Of a stretch of DNA of 20,295 bases, positions 17,701 to 20,295 are shown piece by piece; within the stretch, counting starts at the first letter, position 1, and the number at the start of each line of letters is the position of its first letter. The position numbers were made by a program, and so were the translations under genes. Under the pieces are notes generated by a model. It had not been told where the DNA came from. It saw only the letters and a list, made by a program, of their open reading frames with translations, and did not search any database. The stretch comes from a virus, in the IMG/VR virus record IMGVR_UViG_3300005960_000010, positions 1-20,295 of that record; one strand, written 5' to 3'.

Positions 17701-20295
17701 CACCAGAAGCAGGCGCAGAAGACCTATTTGGTAATGAATTGGAATTTGATGGCACAAATTTAGTTGTGGCAACTGCAAAAGGCGTTGGAGCAGTTCATGT
17801 GTTCAATAACATTGACGGTACATTATTATATGGTGAAAAATTTAGTTATTACGCAGACAGTACAATTGACACATTTGGCGACAACTTTGTTGTGAGAAAC
17901 AACCACATTACTTTAGCATTGACAGACTTACAATTAACAGCCGCAGGTGTAGGCACAGTAATTGATTATAGAAGAGGAGAAACAAACAGTTGGAGAAAAA
18001 TTAGAAGTCCTCATGATACAGTTGACTTAGAACAAATTAAATCAGTTTTTGTTTACAACAAAAACACAAATAAAATTTATACAACACTAGATTATATAGA
18101 TGTGTTGCAAGGAAAAATTGCCGGCATAGCCGAACAAGAAATTTATTACAAAACACCTTTTGATCCTGCTGTGTATAATACAGGCACAATAGGAAATCAA
18201 GACGAAACTAATCATTGGATGAGTCAACAAGTTGGTCGTATTTGGTGGGATATTTCTAAAGCAAGTTTCAAATATCCTTATCAGAATGATTTAATTTACA
18301 ATAATAACAACGCAAATATGTTGTTTACAGGATCAACGATTGATGTGTATGAATGGACAGAAAGCATATATCGTCCAAGTCAATATGATCAACTTTCACA
18401 ATCAGCAAATGGTAGTTCATTAGGTATATCAGGAACATCTAAAGATGGAGACAATGCTTATGTGTCATACAATAGATATGATAGTGTTGCTCAAAGCAAA
18501 GTGCCTGTGTATTATTTCTGGGTTAAAAATAAAGAAGAAGCACCTGCTTTAGAAAGTAGAAAATTAAGTGCAGAAAAAATTGCAAAAATTATTGAAAATC
18601 CTAAACAACAAGGAATTAAATTTATACAATTCTATGGACCAAACAAATTTGGATTGGTAAATTGCAATGACTTACTAGATGAAGCAAATACAATATTAAA
18701 TGTAAGATACTGGACAATACCTAAAACTGACATCAACATTCACACAGAATATCAGATAATCACTGAAAATGATGAGAATAGTGTGCCTAACAAAGATTTA
18801 GAATTAAGTTGGATCAACAGTCTTGTAGGTAGTGATACATTTGGAAATTATGTTCCAGACATTGACCTCAATGAGAAAGTTAGATACGGTACAAGTTTGC
18901 GTCCAATTCAAAGTTGGTTTAAAAATAGAATAGAAGCATTGAAACAATATGTTGAAAGAGTCAACAGTGTGTTCTTAGAAAATTTAATTGTGGACACAAA
19001 AGAGATAAGTCCACTGCTTCAATTAGAAACTGCACCTACATTGAATTCAGCATTAATTGACCAAGTTGTAGACAGTGTTGATGATTTAAACTTTATAGGT
19101 GTTGCTAATTTACGCCAAGCAAATTTACAACTTACAATTACAGATTCTAAAATTACAGGTGTAACAATAGTTGACAAAGGTGCTGGATATAAAACAGTGC
19201 CGGCAGTAAACATAATTGGCAAAGGCACAGGCGCACTTATTGGTGTTACTGTCAATACTAAAGGCGAAATAGCAAGTGCCACTGTGTTAAAACAAGGTAT
19301 TGGTTACACTCAAACTACCACCGCGGAAGTAAGAAATTATTCAGTATTAGTTTCAAGCGACTCAACACTAGGCGGAAAATGGGCAGTATATGAATACAAT
19401 GGAACTGACTGGAATAAAACATTAACTCAAAGTATTAACGTTCAATTGTATTGGGATTATGCTGACTGGTATGCAACAGGATACAATCAATTTACTGCAA
19501 TAGACTTCAGTGTGTTACAATCATATGAATTATTAGGATTAGATTGTGCAATTGGTGATGTAGTAAAAATACAGACTGTAGGTTCTGGTGGTTGGTTATT
19601 ATTAGAGAAGACTGCTAATAATGTAACTGATGATTACACGCAAAACTTTAAAACTATTGGAAAACAAAATGGAACAATACAATTAAAAAACAATTTGTAC
19701 GATTTCAGTAACACGTTGGGCTATGAAAGTACAGGTTATGATACATTATTCTATGATGCAATACCAACAAAAGAAACTAGAATTATTATTGAAACAATAA
19801 GAGATAATTTGTTTATTGAAGATTTAAAAGTTGAATACAACAAATTGTTCTTTAGCAGTTTGCGTTATGCATTAAGTGAAAATAAAATTACAGATTTTGC
19901 AATGAAAACAAGTTTTGTTAAAGCAAAACACAATGTTGGTGACTTAAAACAAAAAGTTTCTTTCAACAATGATAATTTGGCAAATTACGAAGATTACATC
20001 AAGGAAGTAAAACCTTACAAAACCAAAATTAGAGAATATGTCAGCACATATGAAAAAGTTGATCCTGCAGATATACAAACTACTGACTTTGATCTTGCAC
20101 CTAAATACGATGCTGATAGAAAAATTAATCCTATAAGAGTTGCAGTCACCGATAATCAAATTGTTGGTGATGTTGATGACACATATCCAGATAAACATTG
20201 GAAAGACAATGTTGGATTTAAAGTAACAGCAATCACAGTTGCTGATGGAGGGTCTGGTTATGGTTTAGATCCTGAAGTTACTATATCAGGTGGTG
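8736..20295 (+). CDS. Giant modular virion structural protein (position of gp7), 3' truncated by window
   Basis: I read this frame line by line from the ATG two bases after the gp6 stop codon to the window edge and found no stop. At least 3853 codons are visible. T4 gp7, the gene that follows gp6 there, has about 1032 residues. Landmarks I recognise from giant structural proteins of marine T4-like phages are NFREYYWLPYGP (residue 142), RNPWSRYNRWVH (384), WLEGQKKTSVNQAPLFELFD (about 545), LPGYWRAVYKFAFDTDTPH (1110), FYQGYIREKGTRNSLDKL (1792), FYGPNKFGLVNC (3299), RPIQSWFKNR (3389) and EVKPYKTKIRE (3757). Repeated modules are four CBM-like units (from residues 1433, 1690, 2176 and 2807), FG-GAP-like propeller blades between 2085 and 3092, and Gly-rich GxGY beta repeats after about 3470. 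There is no signal peptide or membrane segment. Likely roles are baseplate periphery, fibre attachment or surface binding. The gp7 equivalence rests on position only. Confidence 0.82.
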   Translation, partial: MAYDKGQKENSPLNSSKKKSSDFLPKYFRTPVNEKFLHSTVDQLISEGQTEKISAYYGRKDAKAFQANDTYIEEVSDDRQNYKLEPAITAFDTLGNNVFHKDYIDYINAIKNQGGNTDDHNKLNAQEYYAWNPQINWDKFYNFREYYWLPYGPLTVTVTGQQRNVISTYSVTLDSSEINYAYVFSPDGLTKNPPLKLYRGQTYKFNIDCEGMPFTIRTSVLEGDQYLYNLGVDQQKVEQGTITFEVSDTAPNTLYYQSTNDINTYGEFRIYDIEENSAIDVDNEVVGKKEYTLPSGYSLSNGMKVNFRGQVTPTSYSEDEYYVDGVGSAIQLIKASEVEITADYTTEYSVPFDSVNFDRVGFGTSTSFATTKDYVVISKASPDRNPWSRYNRWVHREVVENSAKINGIETTVDQNTRARRPIIEFASGLKLFQFGTKAKTKINLIDNTTLDIFSEIEGSAGHYVDGVQLIDGMRVLFTADTSTDANNRIYKVKFIDFYDGATTTKQISLVKESDGDPVLNDVLFVTQGNKNAGKSFYYDGTNWLEGQKKTSVNQAPLFELFDNDGISFSNNTTYPSINFTGNKVFSYKQGEGANDTELGFPLSYQNVANVGDILFNFDLLSESYSYQLEATDTITSDKGFLRQYKDQNNFTVLNGWTKGKKESSQKVIRQYVVTSTQTNDFAIDVYDNSASLTDLEVIVIVDNARKKPTTHYTLVNQNGTTFVRFNSALTVGQNLIIKTHSDTAKNTKGHYEIASNLESNPLNQNIKQFSLGEVGDHIKTIVENHPEWEGVYPGVGNLRDLGEQGRYATKFVQHSGPVTLPIFYFNNKASNVIEAIKNAQNEYGKFKRRFIQTAETIGIDTDTRDLFEKIVAEINKDATTATPYYFSDLFAHGAYVLTEHKVINADNPFYQLNANFDLTAPSSKSVLVYLNGDLLIQGKDYNFNNQGFVAVTKTIALDDIIAVYEYETTDGCHVPETPTKLGLYPKYEPKIFDDTSYPTTKKVIQGHDGSITLAYEDYRDDLLLELEKRIYNNIKVQYDENILSIKDYVPGLYRNTGITKQSIDNVLLSDFVDWLRLIGNLDYTDNDTYLDSDRFTFNYSKMSAPTGELLPGYWRAVYKFAFDTDTPHLTPWQMLGFTEEPTWWQSVYGPAPYTRDNLILWTDLQDGVIREPNKSAVFVKKYARPDLLNHIPVDSAGNLLSPLDSNFAKEYVTEPTRNDFVFGDEAPIETAWRRSAYYPFALMSAILCNKPAKFMGLAFDRSRITKNSAGQFVYGDTNNRISPSNLVFHNTINDATRSFTAGLTNYVTEYVNVVDLTNHQDYKELVASLQPRLTFKIRGYTSKDKFKIKLDSKTTTASSDVFVPEEDYEIVFNTSAPIDNYTYSGLIIEKQGAGYIIRGYDKLNPQFKILSVLKKSSDPNITVGGVSAKFVTWEAEKYYTKGAYVKHNRNFYVVTESHTAGQAFDLSNFTKIPTLPIEGGVTVQIRKNFLSDIEIVPYGTVYKTVQEVADFIVGYDAYLKSIGFEFENFDGRVEEVANWRLSLREFLFWSTQNWTAGAVISLSPSASKLVLDSEYSTADNMFELRSKYEVLKEDGRKIEKENLRIVRQDNHFEIITKNTVNGIYFARIPVVQKEHVCIFNNTTVFNDIIYQPEAGYRQERLKVLGYINADWNGSSSVPGFIFDNATVEDWEPFKNYPTSALVKYKQYFYSAKNRIDGTQEFDDTKWVRLDERPATELIPNFDYKALQFTDFYDLNTDNFDTEQQKMSQHLLGYQARNYLANIINDDVSQYKFYQGYIREKGTRNSLDKLFKALTSADKESIEFNEEWALRKGQFGASEAYQEIEFTLNEPQFRLNPQPIELKEIEDANNIDLRITIPEKDVYLKSPNYNGSPFPEKFIDSSVLQSAGYVDLNDVSHSVFQYDDLPTLDANTIFANQYIWVGYNNRLWNVYKVLNSGATSTSITKADNITLELDNAVTVSANEYVVLVFADTKYILKVISNVGTTLVVELNDAVQDTDTAQILTLVESRLEKATQINDIVYSRGLAENDTFWIDESDSNRWAVVKNNSVYKSHQEISNTKTTNTNFGKSISANAKNTLLAISATGEEEGKVYIYERGTESGQYTLLQIIESPTENVFSSTSQVFDTGVEYGDNLALSDDGLHLIVGVPNATNIRSNFKGSYNPSNNYNVNEIVQYKEQLWQALNQVYSKDDSVDFTSFDSHVFAFESTYDADLLGYENITNLVIGDHVFGNVTTDHILIRANTEQFLGTAVGDKLQLKWNQYTSIFPNGRQPFNGAYASANIDASFLTGEHTILHKVEKIFVINETVNDAEVSDIVYTATGNARVVYRRKVGTKTLLYVNEVQGAFGDTGELLTGVDLSVGNYYLAFTDQDEYNRGWWAITTPFSQTPNPTTSYPTDSSVLNETLFDVNPALVIKDIIKNQENRSVQTFVNSLDTIQAKISTQPDHPTEASEISVLTYNQEFVVAGTGEFTGLKTSKMWYARGTAPMFTNKVPYDNVAETENNTVNFWLNTIRDEQGNRYDPDVLGLTFAKTNKKQRIKDIWNGKILVQAQPDINGIFYVPTVGDTVIDDTTSNTGEVAFVRTVGANEVELFIKNKSGAFRLGSQHSESGNITIVGTPNRLMGAILKTEFENQSAGSLFVFEDAEFITPPVINSVVYETNGKEYWLWNEITIQGTSRIANTPSKVNKDWQQVYNIPLGSGSTTGGTNEGAYVIYERKPGAPFNYKGSFTVPEVKSNLRLGYKINFATISGQYYAYISAQGDNQADNFGSIHVIKYENGAWVLAKNPNYKGPFDDNVPYYINDVVFSDGYFYQAQTNVDANSDLSSQAWTQLDSSVDNRNVIPNTEQTLHDSSVLVQYASDSTMLQTGLLKFAKSSDVSRNGSVIVTSNTFNTNETNVTVYRLKDGHYVYSQTLTAPSSETTYGVGVSVSDDGTLIAVGTPGQDLSNVNAGVVYIYKQVNGLFELSQTLRTPEAGAEDLFGNELEFDGTNLVVATAKGVGAVHVFNNIDGTLLYGEKFSYYADSTIDTFGDNFVVRNNHITLALTDLQLTAAGVGTVIDYRRGETNSWRKIRSPHDTVDLEQIKSVFVYNKNTNKIYTTLDYIDVLQGKIAGIAEQEIYYKTPFDPAVYNTGTIGNQDETNHWMSQQVGRIWWDISKASFKYPYQNDLIYNNNNANMLFTGSTIDVYEWTESIYRPSQYDQLSQSANGSSLGISGTSKDGDNAYVSYNRYDSVAQSKVPVYYFWVKNKEEAPALESRKLSAEKIAKIIENPKQQGIKFIQFYGPNKFGLVNCNDLLDEANTILNVRYWTIPKTDINIHTEYQIITENDENSVPNKDLELSWINSLVGSDTFGNYVPDIDLNEKVRYGTSLRPIQSWFKNRIEALKQYVERVNSVFLENLIVDTKEISPLLQLETAPTLNSALIDQVVDSVDDLNFIGVANLRQANLQLTITDSKITGVTIVDKGAGYKTVPAVNIIGKGTGALIGVTVNTKGEIASATVLKQGIGYTQTTTAEVRNYSVLVSSDSTLGGKWAVYEYNGTDWNKTLTQSINVQLYWDYADWYATGYNQFTAIDFSVLQSYELLGLDCAIGDVVKIQTVGSGGWLLLEKTANNVTDDYTQNFKTIGKQNGTIQLKNNLYDFSNTLGYESTGYDTLFYDAIPTKETRIIIETIRDNLFIEDLKVEYNKLFFSSLRYALSENKITDFAMKTSFVKAKHNVGDLKQKVSFNNDNLANYEDYIKEVKPYKTKIREYVSTYEKVDPADIQTTDFDLAPKYDADRKINPIRVAVTDNQIVGDVDDTYPDKHWKDNVGFKVTAITVADGGSGYGLDPEVTISGG
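13032..13154 (+). repeat. CBM5/12-like module 1 in the giant protein
   Basis: From residue 1433 the protein reads WEAEKYYTKGAYVKHNRNFY, then VVTESHTAG and FTKIP. The pattern is W/Y, a Tyr-rich turn, G-x-x-V-x-(Y/H), three residues, (F/L)-(Y/W)-x-(A/V), a variable loop, then F or W. It matches the small aromatic carbohydrate-binding fold of chitin-binding type 3 (CBM5/12). The same pattern recurs three more times in this protein. Confidence 0.55.
13803..13931 (+). repeat. CBM5/12-like module 2 in the giant protein
   Basis: From residue 1690 the protein reads WEPFKNYPTSALVKYKQYFY, then SAKNRIDG and DDTKWVRLDE. It has all the aromatic anchor positions of module 1 plus the closing Trp typical of CBM5/12-like folds. 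The usual Gly before the V-x-Y strand is replaced by Ser/Ala. It lies about 260 residues after module 1 and before the conserved EKGTRN region. Confidence 0.6.
14988..15128 (+). repeat. FG-GAP-like propeller blade 1
   Basis: From residue 2085 the segment reads FGKSISANAKNTLLAISATG, then EEGKVYIYER and a QYTLLQIIESP end. This is the blade pattern FG-x-S-(V/I)-S, L-A-(V/I), G-x-V-Y-(I/V)-Y, x-L-x-Q-x-(I/L)-x-x-P of integrin-like propeller repeats. It is the first of seven such units between here and 18011. Confidence 0.6.
15180..15239 (+). repeat. FG-GAP-like propeller blade 2, first half
   Basis: The segment reads YGDNLALSDDGLHLIVGVP. It has the first two strands of a blade (YG, LALS-DG, LIVGVP) but no G-x-V-Y-I-Y continuation. 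Instead it runs into a CBM-like module at 15261. The missing strands appear to be at 16914-16985. Confidence 0.55.
15261..15400 (+). repeat. CBM5/12-like module 3 in the giant protein
   Basis: From residue 2176 the segment reads FKGSYNPSNNYNVNEIVQYK, then EQLWQALNQVY. It shares Y-x(3)-Y, V-x-Y and the LW-x-A strand with modules 1, 2 and 4. The closing Trp is not obvious. It follows directly on the first half of propeller blade 2, so it appears to be placed in a blade loop. Confidence 0.6.
15723..15857 (+). repeat. Small beta module A (GExLxG type) in the propeller insert
   Basis: The segment reads VSDIVYTATGNARVVYRRKV, then TLLYVNEVQGAF and GELLTG. It fits a recurring phage module of the form tGxAxVV, (L/I)YVxxVxGxF, xxGExLxG. 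A second, more divergent copy lies at 16482-16622. The function is unknown. Confidence 0.4.
16482..16622 (+). repeat. Small beta module B (GExLxG type) in the propeller insert
   Basis: The segment reads GDTVIDDTTSNTGEVAFVRT, then VELFIKNKSGAF and a short Gly-containing turn. It shares the spacing of strand, strand and SGxF turn with the module at 15723-15857. Sequence identity is low, so the relation is tentative. Confidence 0.35.
16914..16985 (+). repeat. FG-GAP-like propeller blade 2, second half
   Basis: The segment reads EGAYVIYERKPGAPFNYKGS and ends in a TVP turn. It supplies the G-x-V-Y-x-Y strand and the Y-(K/Q)-x-S/T-x-x-x-P end that are missing after the half blade at 15180-15239. 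Together the two halves make one normal blade. Confidence 0.5.
17007..17150 (+). repeat. FG-GAP-like propeller blade 3
   Basis: The segment reads LGYKINFATISGQYYAYISAQ, then ADNFGSIHVIKYENGAWVL. It keeps the (F/L)G start, the AYISA strand and the G-x-I-H-V-I-K-Y strand of the blades. It runs directly into CBM-like module 4. Confidence 0.5.
17154..17294 (+). repeat. CBM5/12-like module 4 in the giant protein
   Basis: From residue 2807 the segment reads YKGPFDDNVPYYINDVVFSD, then GYFYQAQTNV and a closing AWTQLDSS. It is the best match to the family pattern here (Y-x-x-N-D-V-V, FY-x-A, closing W). It sits between propeller blades 3 and 4. Confidence 0.65.
17403..18011 (+). repeat. FG-GAP-like propeller blades 4 to 7
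   Basis: Four blades follow one another: blade 4 at 17403-17540 (FAKSSDVSRNGSVIVTS, VTVYRLKDG, SQTLTAP), blade 5 at 17556-17708 (YGVGVSVSDDGTLIAVGTPG, GVVYIYKQ, LSQTLRTPE), blade 6 at 17727-17860 (FGNELEFDGTNLVVATAKG, GAVHVF) and blade 7 at 17874-18011 (FGDNFVVRNNHITLALTD, GTVIDYRR, WRKIRSP). Blade 5 is the clearest copy. I do not see the integrin-type D-x-D-x-D-G calcium loop in these blades. Confidence 0.65.
19152..19334 (+). repeat. Gly-rich GxGY beta repeats
   Basis: Two units lie here in tandem: ITGVTIVDKGAGYKTVPAVN, then IIGKGTGALIGVTVNTKGEIA and SATVLKQGIGYTQTT. The pattern (V/I)-x-x-x-G-x-GY-x-x-x-P-x-V/I is a common short beta repeat of phage fibre-like proteins. A third unit begins at 20217 (AITVADGGSGYGLDPEVTIS) and is cut by the window end. 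Confidence 0.65.
20217..20295 (+). repeat. GxGY beta repeat at the window edge
   Basis: FKVTAITVADGGSGYGLDPE, followed by VTISGGG, is the cleanest copy of the repeat at 19152-19334. It comes about 85 residues after the conserved EVKPYKTKIRE motif. In related giant proteins, as I recall, that motif precedes a repeat-rich C terminus, so more copies probably follow beyond the window. Confidence 0.6.

Overview
The window looks like part of the structural module of a marine T4-like contractile-tailed phage (myovirus), or of a prophage or contig derived from one. All recognisable genes lie on the + strand and are packed almost end to end, with gaps of 1 to 41 bases. They match the baseplate gene set of T4-like phages. 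The DNA is strongly AT-rich by eye, arginine is mostly AGA, and the proteins are rich in Asn, Asp, Lys, Ser and Thr. This fits a phage of a low-GC marine bacterium. The gene order and the very long last gene resemble cyanophages and SAR11 phages as I remember them. The host is inference; no host gene, tRNA or integrase is present.

Layout: (1) 3-248, the C-terminal end of a tail-tube cap/initiator-like protein (gp48/gp54 type). (2) 251-553, a short gp53-like baseplate wedge protein. (3) 555-3176, an 873-residue protein, probably the baseplate hub (gp27-like role). (4) 3182-4699, the gp5/VgrG-like central spike, with an OB-fold and a beta-helix but no room for the lysozyme domain of T4 gp5. (5) 4715-5161, gp25, the wedge/sheath-initiation protein. 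(6) 5203-8733, a gp6/baseplate-J-like wedge protein about 1.8 times the length of T4 gp6, with a clear EF-hand loop and a Ser/Gly-rich tail. (7) 8736 to the window end, one uninterrupted reading frame of at least 3853 codons encoding a giant modular virion protein in the place where T4 has gp7.

Together these genes would build the hub, spike, wedges and tube cap of the baseplate. The giant protein probably forms the periphery of the baseplate or a fibre-like adhesion apparatus. It carries four carbohydrate-binding-module-like repeats, seven FG-GAP-like beta-propeller blades (one apparently split by an insertion of about 558 residues), and Gly-rich beta repeats that run into the window edge. 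No stretch over 300 bases lacks a gene. I see no RNA genes, mobile elements, CRISPR arrays or convincing terminators. The only promoter candidate is a T4-late-like box just before gp6.

The most interesting part is the architecture of the giant protein. Family assignments come from motif recognition and gene order, not from database searches.
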